A DNA stretch of 64,000 nt from Coptis chinensis (GCA_015680905.1 CM027381.1:51402501-51466500), one strand, 5' to 3'. Counted from the stretch's first letter, positions 1-12,752 are shown. Program-made: numbers and translations. Notes: generated by a model from the letters alone, not told the origin.

Positions 1-2051
1 ATTTAATTGTGCTATTGAATTATTTCATGAACCCCCTTCTCTCAAATTATTTGGGGATGGTATATTTAATTTTAGCACAATGTACATTTACGTATTAAAA
101 TTGTATGTATAAATATCGAAATATTGATGCATAATATAATTAGGTACCTTAATTTCGTGACATTTCACTATTTTGCTGAATTTCGAAAGCTAATCCTATA
201 GGAGTCATGATATGCACATGCTTGATTTGTGAACGTATGGTATTATTATTTTATTTATGTTAGAGTCTGCTTATGTCCCAAGCGCCATTTATTATTTCAT
301 ATTATCCCATAATGGGAGGAATTCATATAGGAGTTGCGTATGTTTTTATTTCTTTATATTAGTATAGATTAACATTCTTTTTCAAGTGCTCCCATTTACA
401 AGCACGTTTCTATGGTACTCTCTATCCTTTATTTTCATTCCATATTTTGGGGACAAATCATGATTTTGTTTGGGGGTGGTATAGAAACATGTTATAAATG
501 TTTCAGCACATATTAGGTTGTATATTGCATATTATTTGTCGTATAAAAATTAGAAAAGTATAAAAATCATAAAAATAGTTTATACTATGCACTTAGTGAT
601 AATGGTATTGTTCCCTTCTCCATGATGATATTAGTCTAGAAGTCTCACATAGTACTTGAATTAAGATTTAATTTTTGAAACTTATATAGATATTAATATG
701 TAGGTAATAGTCATTGCATCTTTTCATGAACATCTTGTATGAGCATCTTTGATTGTACTTGGTAGTATTTTTCTAAGGCCTAGGTTAGAGTACTTAATAC
801 ATATCCTGTGAGCATTTAGCCTAAAAGCCTTATAAGAGTGAAATATATGAGGGATGATACAAGGGAAAAGTAAAATCCAAGTAGATAAATCACACATTCA
901 CTTGCTTTATCATCATACCATATCCTAAGCGAGAATTTAGGCCCTATTTGGATCAATATAGCAAGAAATTATGACCTAAGTATATTTTCCGCTAGTCGCC
1001 CCACTGAGTTTTTCATTAGCCTTTTCACAAATGACAAATCCTTTACCTAATAAAACAAAATAAAAAAATAAATTCAGCCTACCTATCTAGATAAGTTCGA
1101 GAAATAGGATGAGTGAAGAGAAGAGAAGAGAAAAACATGTGTAAACAAAAAATTGGTTAGTTACTTCAAAAGAAAAATAAAAAGAAAAGAAAAGAAAGTT
1201 TCCATCCAAAGAAAATAAAAATAAAAATAAAAAGTTAAAACTTCAAAAAACATAATCAAATGAGTCAAAAGCCAAAACAAAAGGGCTAAAAATGGAAACA
1301 AAGTGTAGAAGCAAAGTAAGAACAAGGTTTTCTCTAGTTACATATTTTGAAGACCCTATTATCTCAGACTTATCTTTTTGAATATCCATTTCCTTCATTC
1401 TTTAACCAACACCTACACCCCGTATCACCTAATAAAGTCATCTACCTCAATTAGGAATAGGTTGGTGTGATAATAAGTGGTAGATGCGTTTGATCGACCT
1501 CGGCTTCCTTGGATTGTCATTGAGATTGTGAGAAAACGTGTGCCCACTACACACTGGAGTTAGCAAACTTGAGTGGAAAAATTATAGTGTTATCTATCTT
1601 GACACATTCCTTGTGAAAACCTACTTAGGCATGCTACCCAAAGGATTCAAAAAAGGACCTGCCATTACATTTCATAATATAGTTCATTGTATAGTTGTTT
1701 ATCTTAAGATGATTTGATTATTATGCGTGTATTAATTTAGGAGTTAGATTGATGATCTTTTGTTTAAATGCTAGTGAGATGTATAGATTCTGAGATAAAA
1801 TTAGGGAACAATTACTTTTATTATTTAATCGTTGTAGTATAAATGAAGTTTGTGAGTATCTTCTCTAGAAAACTCTCACGAGGCTATAACTCGTCCACTA
1901 AGGAATTCCTAGTGGTTTAAGGCCTTATTGCATATGGTCAATGCAATCGCCCTCTGCGAAACGAGATTAGTTAGGACCATATTTTTTACCACTTATCTGT
2001 TTTTATTTCTCATCTTTGCTTAAGGACAAGCAAAATGTTGTTTGGGGGTGG
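1..2051 (+). mobile_element. Ty3/gypsy remnant, post-pol region (element 1)
   Basis: No intact protein is visible. The stretch near 450-480 has the 'gaggacaa...tttgggggtgg' signature that ends pol in plant Tat/Athila-type gypsy elements. The segment 900-2050 is colinear with 53840-55030, which lies before the LTR of element 2: both have A-rich runs, then a 'gatcgacctcggct' block, then a run ending in a G-rich tract directly before an LTR. A purine tract (ttgggggtgg, about 2042-2050) fits the polypurine tract. Positions 41-60 hold a second, weaker copy of the 'ttgggg.tggtata' motif, so the left edge may be a duplicated piece. Inference: this is the 3' end of a plus-strand element whose coding part lies left of the window. 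Confidence 0.6.
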
Positions 2052-3430
2052 TGTGCTAAGTACCCAAAAGTGTAGTTTAAACCCCATAATAGTATTACAT
2101 TTAGACTAATTATGTTTATAATAAATAAGAGTTAGTATTGTTTATGTGTTTTTGTGTATTTCAGGTCTTGAAGCTGTTTATGTGCTTAAGATGTCATTTT
2201 GCGTGAAAAACGAGTCAAGATGATTGCTAGAAGAGTTCTATATTTAAAGCTCAATAATCAAGAAGAAAAAGCTTTTTTAAGCCCAGTCAAAGCTAGGAAG
2301 TCAAAGTCAATTTGGGTAGAAAAAGAACAAAAAAATTAACTGGACTTCAAATGGGCATATCTTTGGACTTGGGTCTCAGCATTGGACCTACTTTATGTTA
2401 AAATGACCGGCTTAGAATAAGTTTTCTAATGGACCCGGCCTTGCCCCAATCAGAGCTATAAAAGTGGACGAAAAGAGCACTGAAGTAATTTCCAACAGTT
2501 ATGGCCTCTTTAGACTTAACCTAATGGACTTTTGGCTCACATTAGAGACCCAAAGTCCCCATTTTTGGCCCATGCACGAATATTTAACCCTAACTCTCTC
2601 CTATATAAAGAAGGTTAAGGATAAACAAAACTTGGCTACTTCGGCTTTAGTTTAGTTATAATTAGGGTTCTCTCTCTCTCTTTCTCTCTCTTTAGTTTAG
2701 TTAGGCTTAGTTAATTAATTAGTTTGTAGTGTAGCCTCCATTAAACCTTATTTAAGAAAAGCCTTTAGTTTTATATTCAATTCTTGTCTTTACATTATTG
2801 TCTTAGTTTAATTAATCTAATGATATTAGGCTTATCCCCCCCATTAGAGGGAGTGATTATGAAGCCTAATGTGGAATAGATTGTTAAGTAGAATTATTTA
2901 ATTGTGTATGTGTTTCAATAAGTTTAGTTTATTGTATGACTTCCAAAATAAGCATATAGTAAATTAAACTAAAGATTGTTATGATTAAGTCAAGAGATTT
3001 GGTTGTAGTAATCCTATAGGCTAGTAATAATGACTATAGAGATGTAGGTTGTTGCTAGGGATGATAAAGTTTGAAGTTTTAGGTTGGATCATTTTGTGAA
3101 AAGCTAAAGATGATCTCTTTTCAATGAATAATTTGATTCTTGCATGAAACTAATCATTAGGTGGATTTGTTACTCATCTCTATTATCTTTCTCATAGTTT
3201 AAATCACTATTTTATCATATTTATTTACTGTTTTCATAGTCTAAAATATTACTCTCTCATTAGTGAATTGGTTTAATTAGTCCAAATTCGTTTTAAGTAT
3301 GTACAAGCAAGAGTGGAGAACACGATTGCTCCTCTATATCAACATGTTTAGAGAGCTATAATAACTTGATTAGCATGATTTAGACTATTTTAACTACTAT
3401 TTTTATATTATCAAAACTTACTTATCAGGT
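2052..3430 (+). repeat. LTR of gypsy element 1 (3' LTR, right end uncertain)
   Basis: It starts TGTGCTAAGTACC directly after the polypurine tract. A TATA-like box lies at 2601-2610, followed by a pyrimidine-rich tract at 2670-2692, as expected around an LTR transcription start. No matching ...CA terminus or target duplication was found, so the right end at about 3430 is only where LTR-like sequence fades. The three short ORFs here are not coding. Confidence 0.5.
2601..2610 (+). promoter_or_regulatory. TATA-like box in LTR of element 1
   Basis: The sequence ctatataaag lies about 550 bases inside the LTR, upstream of a CT-rich stretch. This is the usual placement of the core promoter in a long plant gypsy LTR. 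No transcript evidence is available. Confidence 0.45.
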
Positions 3431-4850
3431 AACTCTAGGCTTGTCAGACAATCCTACACAAGCACTTCTCAAGATAACCTTGATATTCTCAAACAATCCC
3501 AAATTGGACAAGTCAAGTTTAATTTTGGATAAACATGAATAGAAACTGAACAATAGAACACCATATGCCATATGCTAATATGTAGTAGATATTCATATAC
3601 CCCGCCATATATCACATTTTCGAAAAAGTTTAAACAATGTATCAAGGTAATGAGTATTAATAAATAATCATCTTTTTTATTTTAAGGAACCATTTAACTA
3701 CTTAAAATCTGGAAATGACCATGCTAAATCTATGCCGAACTTTAACAAATTTGCTTCACTCAAAAAACGATACACAATACCACTTGAAAAATAATTCTCA
3801 TACACAATACCACATGAAAAGACAAAGTGCACAACCATAAATGAAAAAAGCCAAATACAATTCCCAAAGCCCATACTACTACATCCTATCCAAAATTTCC
3901 CCCTATCATTTATTTCATTCATAAACATTAGTATCAAGTAACAAGGTACAAGTTACAAAGATTCAAGGCAAATGTAACCAGTAGAAATAGAATTTGACAC
4001 ACGTGAAAATGTCTACAGGTACATGTACTTTCGCTTAACACGAAAATCAGATTGCTAAATATGAGTACACTAAGCTTAATTGAGAGTGAAATATCACTTG
4101 AAAAGAAAGGGCGTGTGCATTCCACACAATTGCCAACAACCAACATTATCTACTCCCATAAAAAAAAATATGTTGCTTTCTTCACCGCTTTTCATTTTGC
4201 AGACCTTAATGAATCCCACTCATGCATTATAGTTTCTAGTAAGGTCTAAGGATACACATTATTATTGAAAGGGGAGGAAGAGAAGAAAAACTTACAAGAG
4301 GGAGGAGAGAATGAAGACATATTATTGAAAGGGGAGGAAGACTTACCCAGTGAGAAAATCGATCGAAATCCAAGCGGCACTGTTTTCACTTTTCAGTCTT
4401 CTTTCTTCGGCTTGTTATTAATTTTTTTTTCTTTTATAAGCTGCATCGAGCTTAGATGAAGAGTGAGAGAGTTTTTGAATTAGAAGGTTTTTGGGGTTTT
4501 TGAATTGGAAGGTTTTTCTTTTTAGTGGTGGTGTTCACCAATTGTTGAGTGGAGGGGAAGTGGCGCAGGGGCAGTTGAATTGGAAGGTTTTTTGGGGCAA
4601 AATTGGTTGAGGAAGAAACTAGGTTCTGTTTAAAAGGGCGCATGGGCAGATTTGAAGAGGCGTCGAATAGTTTAATTTTTTTTCCATTCCGCGCTGGTCG
4701 AAGTGGCGTTGAAAAAAACGTAGGTTTCAAACCGCGTCAGTTCAAGTGGCGTAGGATTGTTCAAACCATTGATTCAGCAAAACCTACTCTATATCCGTAT
4801 AACACTGTTTTTTGGAGGGATAGAGATGCAAAGTACAGAGCCATTAGACT
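3431..4850. other. Unassigned AT-rich stretch
   Basis: No gene or mobile element is recognised here. A local direct duplication of 'attattgaaaggggaggaag' occurs at 4261-4280 and 4321-4340. On the minus strand a donor-like CTGGTAAGT sits at about 4334-4342. The open frames at 4603-4923 (+) and 4452-4730 (-) overlap each other and match no family I know. They could be a decayed gene end or chance. Confidence 0.3.
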
Positions 4851-4854
4851 CAGC

Positions 4855-5518
4855 CTAAGAGAATGCTTCATTTTCCTTCCTCCATGTGCATCAACCACAT
4901 CATTAAACCAACCATCTCATTAAATGTTCCATTTTGAATTTCTTTATCAAAACTTTGTATGATTAAATGCTCCATTTGATTTTCTTGATGAAAACTTTTG
5001 TTTGCCACCTAATCAAAACTTTTATGCAAATGTGTGCACAAAATTCCTTTATCATCATAATGCAACTTGACTTTTGCTAAATCAATAATGAAGTTTGACG
5101 TGTGAACTTGATCACTAATGAGGAACTAAATTTTGTGGGTCTGCATAGTAGACCCACGTATTCTAACAAGTAGTGGATCCGGTAGTTGAGTTTTTGCAAA
5201 ATCTTGCATTATATAGAGCTCGTCACACTGATCATTCTGATGGTTCACTTGCTGAAATTAGAGTCCATGTTCAGAAAAAGTTTGACGCTTTTTGGTACAT
5301 TAACCCTGTTCTGACCTGGAAATGTCATGTTTGAGTCCCAATCTTTGCTCAGGCTTAATGGAGCTTCACAAGGGCTAAATCGGAAAACTTCATGTAAACA
5401 CACTATTCCATGCTTAAATACTGACTTTATCCTCATTTTTACGTTCATTTTGAAAACCTGTAAAAGCATGAAAATACAACTAATTCATTATTATTACACA
5501 TATAATTAACCAAAATGC
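4855..5518 (-). repeat. Gypsy LTR fragment, copy 1 (5' part of the LTR)
   Basis: This is closely similar to 7965-8650, the 5' part of the LTR when read on the minus strand. At about 5518 it switches abruptly into the 3'-end part of the next copy. It therefore lacks its own 3' half and the LTR terminus, and the left edge at about 4855 is also abrupt. Confidence 0.7.
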
Positions 5519-6934
5519 TATAAACACAACTCATTCAAGTTATCTCGCTCACGTGCACGTTGAAATAGAATCTGAGCAAGGGAATCGTCCCAAACCCAAA
5601 TACTAGAACACTTATTCACAGTTCATTGAAATTAACTCTCTAAGGAATTGATGTGAGAAGGATTTTGATTGGCATTTAAACTTATTTCCTAAGTTAGTTA
5701 GATATCAAATTACTAAAACGTTTAGTCAAAAGAAAGAAAAAGATAGAAATAGGGGTGGAGAGTTAATCTACTCATGCAAAACTAGCTACCATAGATTAGA
5801 AAACCTGGTCACCGCTGTCTCTAATCCATCTTGGTTAGCAAAAAAAAATAGACAAACCCGTAACGGACGCAAGTGTTAATCCTTAACAAAATACATCTAT
5901 CTCTAAGTGTATCCTGCTAACATGAGGAATTGAACTTGTATTTCAATTCATCTCTGAAATTCCATTCCAATTCCTGGTTTTATTCTACACCAATCGTTCA
6001 ATTTTTAAAGTCTACTTTTTCTAGAGGGTCGTGCACGCAACTAGACCCAGTGTCACTTGGGTCGCGCACGCGATCTTGTCTAAAGCTCTAGACTCCAAAC
6101 TTGGTCGATCACTATCATTTTGTGACAGGATGTAAAATAAATCCTATGTTCCTAAGCAATGATTTAGGCCTCCTAAAACGGAGCCTGATCTTCACATGAG
6201 CTTCATTAAGCCTCCACCATGTAGGGTTTTAGCTCATGTTCCTAATTTTGTGAATTCTAATTAGAATTATAAGAGTAGAGATAGAAGAAAAAAAATGAGA
6301 AAACTTCTACTTTTACAAAAAGATTTTATTTAGATTGCTAGTATGAAAACTAGTACAAAGTTTTTATTACAAACTAGATAACTAGAAAATAGAAACTTGG
6401 AAAGAAAGTGAAAAGCTTCTCTAATGGAGTAAAGGGGGAAAAAACTAAGGAGTAAAATATGTGTGCCTTGAAGACTCTCTCTTTTTAAGCATAAGAGAAT
6501 GTTTCATCTTCCTTCCTCCACGTGAATCAACCACATCATTAAACCAACCATCTCATTAAATGCTCCATTTTGATTTTCTTGATCAAGACTTTGTATAATT
6601 AAATGCTCCATTTGATTTTCTTGATCAAGACGTTCGCTAGCCACCTAATCAAGACTTTTATGCAAAAGTGTGCACAAAAGTCCTTCATCATCTTAATGCA
6701 ACTTGACTTCGGCTAAATCAATAATTAAGCTTGACATATGAGCTTGATCACTAATGAATAACCAAATTATGTGGGTTCGCATAGTGGGCCCACGTATTCA
6801 GACTAGTGGCATGTCCGATAGTTGATTTTCTGCAAAATCTGGCATTAGATAGAGCTCGTCGCACTGATCGTTCTGATTGTTCACTTGCCAAAATTGGAGT
6901 CCAGGTTCAAAAAATATGTTTGTCGAAAGTTTAC
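5519..6934 (-). repeat. Gypsy LTR fragment, copy 2
   Basis: This is colinear with 7040-8400 of copy 3. Shared blocks include a 'gggtttgggacgattcc' block (minus strand), the 'gtgcacgcaactagacccagtg'-type CG-rich patch, and the region around 6480-6900. It lacks the first ~280 bases of the LTR and joins a primer-binding-site-like segment at 6935. The mid-LTR internal order matches copies 1 and 3, so all three have the same orientation. Confidence 0.75.
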
Positions 6935-6937
6935 AGA

Positions 6938-6956
6938 TTCCCCCGCAGCGGTGCCA
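6938..6956 (-). other. Primer-binding-site-like sequence after LTR copy 3
   Basis: Read on the minus strand this is TGGCACCGCTGCGGGGGAA. It resembles the TGGCGCCGTTGCCGGGGA site used by many plant Tat/Athila-type gypsy elements, and it sits immediately beyond the 3' end of LTR copy 3. It fixes the orientation of the array as minus. Only ~20 bases of internal sequence remain before LTR copy 2 begins, which indicates a deletion or recombination junction. Confidence 0.6.
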
Positions 6957-6991
6957 TTTAATTCGTTGCATTTTGGTATGTATAAGATTTT

Positions 6992-7034
<43 letters not shown>

Positions 7035-8689
7035 GTTTTTTCAAGTTACCTCATTCACGTGCACGTTGAAATATAATCTGAGCAAAGGAATCGTCCCAAA
7101 CCCAAATACTAGAACACTTATTCACAGTTCACTAGAACTGACTCTCTAAGGACCTTATGTGAGAAGGATTTTGATTGGTGACTTAAAACTAAATTTTACT
7201 GAGTTACTTGGATTACAAGTCACTAAAGATTGCACTAATACTAATTTGTTTAATACAATAGAGATAAAGAGAAAGATAGGTAGAGAGGTGGAGAGTTAAT
7301 CAACTCATGAAAAATTAGCTACCATAGATTAGAAAACCTGGTCACTGCTGTCTCTAACCGTTTTGAGTTCATTGACAAATCCAAAACGGACTCGAGTGTT
7401 GATTTCTAAGAAAATACATCTAACTTTAAGTACATCCTGCTAGCATGAGGAATTGAATTGGTATTTCATCTCTGTAATACCATTCCAATTCCAAGTTTTA
7501 TTCTACACCAGTCGTTCAATTTTTTCAGAGTGTCAAGCGCGCAACTAGATCCAGTGTCACCTGGGTAGCGCACGCGACCTTGCCTAGAGCTCCAGACTCC
7601 AAACTTTGTCTATCACTATCATTTTGTGGTAGGATGTAAAATAGAAGGCTCTAAACAATTATTCAGGTCTCCTAAAACAGAGCCTGATCTTCACATGAGC
7701 TTCATTAACCCTCCACCAGAGAGGGTTTTAGCTTATGACCCTATTCTATTAATCCAAGAGATTAAAACAAGAAGTAGAATAAGAAAAGATAATACTAGAA
7801 AAGATTTTATTTAAAATTTAGATTGAAAGATTTACACAACTTAAGTTTTTCAAAACTAAAAGTATGAAAACCTTTTACTCTGGAAGCAAAACATGAATTG
7901 AAAACAAAATAACTAACTAAGAAGTAAAAGTATGTGTGCCTTGAAGAATCTCCTTTTTTAAGCATAAGAGAATGCTTCATTTTACTTCCTCCACGTGAAT
8001 CAACCACACCATTAAACCAACCATCCCATTAAATGTTCCATTTTGAATTTCTTGATCAAGACTTTGTATGATTAAATGCTTAATTCATTTGATTTTCTTG
8101 ATCAAACCTTTTGCTTGCCACCTAATAAGGACTTTTATGCAAAAGTGTGCACAAAAGTCCTTCATCATCTTAATGCAACTTGACTTGCGCTAAATTAATA
8201 ATGAAGCTTGACGTATGTTCTTGATTACTAATGAGGAACCAAATTCTATAGGTTCGCATAATATGCCCACGTATTCTGACCAGTGGCGGGTCTGATAGTT
8301 GATTTTTTGGAAAATCTAACATTGAATAGAGCACGTCACACTGATCATTCTGATGCTTCACTTGCTGAAATTGGAGTCCATGTTCAGAAGATATGCTTGT
8401 TAGAAGTTTGACTCTTTTTGGCACGTTAACTCTGTTCTGACCTGGAAATGTCATGTTTGAGTCCCCGGGCTTTGGTCAAGCTTCATGGAGCTTCACATGG
8501 GCTAAATCAGAATATTTCATGTAGACACACTATTACGTGCTTAAATACTGGTTTTATCTTCATTTTTACATTCATTGCGAAAACCTATAAAAGCTCAAAA
8601 ATACAATTAATTCATTATTATTGCACACACAATTAACAAAAATGCTATGTATATACAGGGTTTTATATTACAATTTTTGGTGCTTATCA
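6957..8689 (-). repeat. Gypsy LTR, copy 3 (near full length)
   Basis: On the minus strand it starts TGATAAGCACC at 8689 and runs to the primer-binding-like site, about 1.7 kb. A pure (CA)n run lies at 6995-7028 near its 3' end. It abuts copia integrase sequence at 8690, so it was inserted into, or fused with, that element. It is the reference copy for the two fragments to its left and is a diverged relative of the LTR at 59284-60520. Confidence 0.72.
6995..7028. repeat. (CA)n microsatellite
   Basis: An uninterrupted CA dinucleotide run inside the LTR. The His/Thr-rich open frames across it are artefacts of the repeat. Confidence 0.95.
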
Positions 8690-9021
8690 GTACGGTTCAT
8701 CCTCTCACCTATACCAATGTGCTACGGTGTCTTGGGCACTGTCTACTCATGACGAATCCCATAACTCTTGCAATACTCTTCAAACGGCCTAATGTACTCT
8801 CTCCCATTATCTGAATGGATACACTTCAAAGGTTTCCTGGTCTCTCTTTCCACCATACTATGGATAAGCTTGAATACACTGAGAACCTCATCCTTGGTCT
8901 TCAAACCAATGCTCATACTTTTCTTGACGCATCATCAATGAAAGTCAAGAAATACAAAGCTCCCCTGTGGGACTTCACTTTCATAGGACCACATAAATCT
9001 GAGTGTATTAGATCAAAGACA
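8690..9021 (-). pseudogene. Ty1/copia integrase core fragment
   Basis: The minus-strand translation gives the copia integrase core in order: 'DLIHSDLCGPMK', then 'YFLTFIDDASRK', then 'VERETRKPLKCIHSDNGREY', and 'GIRHE.TVPKTP.H.G..ERMN'. These hold the first two Asp residues and the catalytic Glu region (the D,D35E family). Several stops replace Trp, Glu or Gln codons, for example after ASRKV and GIRHE. The upstream half of the same polyprotein lies at 12753-14113, separated by the solo LTR at 9027-12752. RT, RNase H and the downstream LTR are missing because the sequence stops at the gypsy LTR boundary (8689). Confidence 0.88.
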
Positions 9022-9080
9022 TTCTCTATAACACCTCTACTTTCATTCCTTTTTTTTTTTTTAAATATATATAAAGTTCA

Positions 9081-9081
<1 letters not shown>

Positions 9082-9129
<48 letters not shown>
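9082..9129. repeat. (TAA)n microsatellite
   Basis: About 16 uninterrupted TAA units near the start of the solo LTR, followed by a GA-rich tract at about 9171-9194. Confidence 0.95.
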
Positions 9130-9131
<2 letters not shown>

Positions 9132-11302
9132 TAGGATAAAGATAAAAGAGAGACAAAACGTGTGGGAGAGGGAGAGAGAGAGAGAGAGAGAGATAGAGAA
9201 AGAAGGGGTTACAACCGAACCCTCTTTTGCTCCCTCTTTCTCCTATTCTTGTGGGTTTTCAAAAAAAAATGTGTGAAAAGAAAAGAAAAAGGGAGAGAAA
9301 CACAAGAGAGCCTACTGCTTGAAAGTGGTTGAGAAAGGAAGGGAGAAGAAGAAGAAAACGACAACCTTCATACACGCAATTGTGACGATTTCGGTTTAGT
9401 TTTTTGCTTGTGTAAACTAACGCATGTTTTCACTTTTTCGACCAATTTCAAGTGAGTAATCTAAATCTTATTTCTTTTAAAATTGAATATTGATTAACCT
9501 ATGATCTCTATTAGTTATGGATTTATTTAAATTAGTGAAACTTTGATATTGAACAAAAGAATATTAATTTGATCGACATAGATGCATGGCACTGTGTTAT
9601 TGGGCTACTGGTGCCACAGTTTATATATGTTTTGAGGAGTATCGCCATTGGTAAACAACATGTTTTTAGCACTTTGGATGTGATAGAATGAAGTTTTGGA
9701 CTTTTCCCAATAAAGGTTGTATTGAAGCTATATGTACAAAGATTTATACATTGAAGTTTTAATTAACAGTATTAGCTTTAAGGGCTAATGCTTGATTGCT
9801 TTGTATGTGATTTTTCTCTCTGTTCCATGAATCTATTCAATGCTATCTTAAATTTGACTTGACCTACCACATGGTATTATGGCACTAGTGAAGTTGTGAT
9901 ACTGTGTTGGCACCTAGGAGTTTATTCTTGTGAAAATCATTGTCATGTGGATTGACAAGGTATGGTTAGAATAGATGTTATGGGTATTGTTTGGTATGGT
10001 CTCTTAGGTAGCAACTAGTATGGATATATCGACATTAGCTTCCAGTTGTTTAAATTCATGTGTGTTAATATACTAACTTGATGGTGGATTCTCTTTATAT
10101 AGATCAGACCTACAGATTATGTCATACTAGTTATTTTATTTCCTTTTGTCTAAGGTTTGGTCACTTAATTTAAGGATGTAGGAAATTGTGGTCATGAATA
10201 TTTCTAAGATAAGAAGACATGAATATATGCTTTTTGAGTACACAGTAGGTAAGTACATCCTTGAATTTTTGCTCACTTAATAATTATATAAGGTTAAGGC
10301 TAAGTCAGACTTTAATGGGCATGTGCCTCACTTGTATATTAGTTTAGAACTTATCTATTAATATTTGTATACTATCCTACTTGAGCAAGAACCCTTCCTT
10401 CTATTTGGAGACGATTTTCAATGTCTTTAGAAATTGATATAGGTTTTGATTAAAGCATGTTAAGTAAGTTTTAGCTATCCTTTTTCAAATTCAAAAAGCC
10501 CCATAGCATTTCGGTTTATGTAGAAAAAGCTACACTCTTTGGAAGTTTGCACGTCATAATTTTCTAATTGTAGAAATCAGGATCTGTGCCTGTTTTGGAA
10601 TTGAGTTTTCACATAGTTAGGGTCAGATTCAAACTCTTACCAAAACATAAAAAAAGTGAGTTTTCTGAGTTTTCTTTCCAACCCAATTGGACTCGATGCA
10701 TTCCGAGGTTTGTGGAGATAGATATGATGTCTGGAAGTTTGGTTGACAGAAAACAATGCGTTAGAAATCAATTTCTGCACACTGTGTTCAAGTCCAGTTT
10801 TAATATAGTTAGAGTGAGCATTAAGATTTTTATAAAACATAAAAGAGTAATTTCTGAGAGGTCTTCTTTTTAACGCAAAAAACCTTGTAGCATTTGGACA
10901 CCTGTGGAAAGAGTTGTGGTCTCCGGAAGATAGCGCGTCAGAATTCTAGTTTGCTAAAAATTAGGATTTTTACCAAGTTTGAACTATTTTTACTCCTAGA
11001 TATAATGATATTGGGACTTTGAGCTCTACATGAAAAAAGTAAGTGTACATATCATAGTTTTCAAATAATCAAGTGGTGTATCATTTGGATGATTGTAGGA
11101 AAAATTATTGATTAGACAAGTTAGCTAGATAACCTACCATGTTTTTTTTTAGGTGAGCTCTAGTTAACTTTTCTTTTTGTAATGAGATAAACATATGGAT
11201 ATCTTGATTGCTTAATTTCACATTTGTACAATTGTTGCATATACACTTAATGTTAGTATAGAGGTATGTTATAACACGTCACATGTTACCATAAAGTTTG
11301 AG

Positions 11303-11308
<6 letters not shown>

Positions 11309-11374
<66 letters not shown>
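11309..11374. repeat. (AT)n microsatellite
   Basis: A long, pure AT dinucleotide run inside the solo LTR. Confidence 0.95.
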
Positions 11375-11376
<2 letters not shown>

Positions 11377-11598
11377 GGAAATTAAGTGTGCATCCTTATG
11401 GCATGATTTCTTATTGTTCTTTGACTTTGACTATATGGCTGTAAGAATTACGAAGGCTTGATTCCAATCTTGAAAAATTTGGATACGCAGGCAGCTTTGA
11501 GCAAACGTGCAACCACTATATTATATATTAGTTTTTGTGATAACTATATGTGTACAATGTTAGTATTTAATTGTGTACGTGATTGTGGTTGTTTAAAA

Positions 11599-12150
11599 GG
11601 TATTCATTGAATGTGTCATGAATGATCTGTTAGTGTTATGATGGGTATTCCTTGAATGTGGCGAGAATGACCCAAGATATTCATCGAATGTGCTATGAAT
11701 GACCTGTTAATGTTATGATGGGTATTCCTTGAATGTGGCAGGAATGACCAAAGGTATTCATTGAATGTTCCATGAATGACCTGTTAGTGTTATGATGGGT
11801 ATTCCTTGAATGTGGCAAGAATATAATGACCTAAGGTATTCATTGAATGTGCCATGAATGACCTGTTACTGTTATGATGGGTATTCCTTGAATGTGGCGG
11901 GAATGACCCAAGGTATTCATTGAATGTTCCATGAATGACATGTTAGTGTTTTGATGAGTATTCTTTGAATGTGGTGGGAATGACCCAAGGTATTCATTGA
12001 ATGTGCCATGAATGGCCTGTTAGTGTTATGATGGGCATTTCTTGAATGTGGCGGGAATGACCTAATGAATTCATTGAATGTGTCATGAATGACTTGCTAG
12101 TGTTATGATGGGTATTTATTGAATGTGGTAGGAATAACCCAAGGTATTTA
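11599..12150. repeat. 77-bp tandem repeat, about 7 copies
   Basis: Units start near 11599, 11676, 11753, 11835, 11912, 11989 and 12067, with a degenerate start at 12143. The period is 77 bp except for one 5-base insertion. Each unit has two related halves, built on 'ggtattcattgaatg' and 'ggtattccttgaatg', so an older ~38-45-bp duplication underlies the 77-bp unit. Confidence 0.95.
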
Positions 12151-12752
12151 TGTTGTGAGTTATTTTGGAAAGTGAGAATGATGGATACTGTTATATGAGA
12201 ATTCTTGGAAATGTATATTAGGATTGAAATCTTACTTAGTAAGAAACTACATGCTGTTTTGAGAAAACGAAACTAAATTGTCTTCCAAGTTGAAATGGTT
12301 GGTGACATTATATTTATTTATTCGAAAGATTGAATGTAGTACTATATATTTTCTTTTAGTCTTACTCATACCAGTAAATTCAATTTGCTGACCCATGTTT
12401 GCTTTCTTTTGCAACGTGGGTGTGTTCTTGGAAACATAGATGGTAGAATGCAGTGGATGAAGACGCTTGATTTGGATTCGCTCTTAGAGTCTTTTTGGTT
12501 TAAGTTTCTAGAGTAGACAGTTTTGTTTTGAGACAAATGTAATAGAGTTGGTTAGTAATTCTTGAATTCGTGAATGAAGAGTTGTTCTTTTGACCTAGTT
12601 TGATCTCAGATTTTTAATGTCGTGTAAGAGAATGGGTTATTAGTGTTTCATTTCATCCTAGGTTTTCAAATGATTGAATAGGGTGACGATTAAGATAATT
12701 ATATCTTGGATAATTCTCTATTTTAAATTTTCTGGAAATTTAAGGTGTAACA

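Larger units (their letters stand above)
9027..12752 (+). mobile_element. Solo LTR, chromovirus (Tekay/Del-like) type, 3.7 kb
   Basis: It begins TATAACACC, probably a mutated TGTAACACC, and ends GGTGTAACA. It is flanked by a perfect 5-bp duplication TTCTC at 9022-9026 and 12753-12757, and the target is the copia integrase gene. No gag, pol or primer-binding site was found inside, so it looks like one very long LTR left after LTR-LTR recombination. Chromoviral LTRs of this length with TGTAACACC-type ends are known in Tekay/Del elements; the family assignment is inference. It contains (TAA)n, (GA)n and (AT)n runs and a 77-bp tandem array. Confidence 0.75.

Noticed and set aside
4603-4923. 106-residue protein
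   Set aside because: Its last part runs into the LTR fragment at 4855, and the rest overlaps an equally long frame on the other strand.
6877-7149. His/Thr-repeat protein
   Set aside because: It is a translation of the (CA)n microsatellite inside an LTR.
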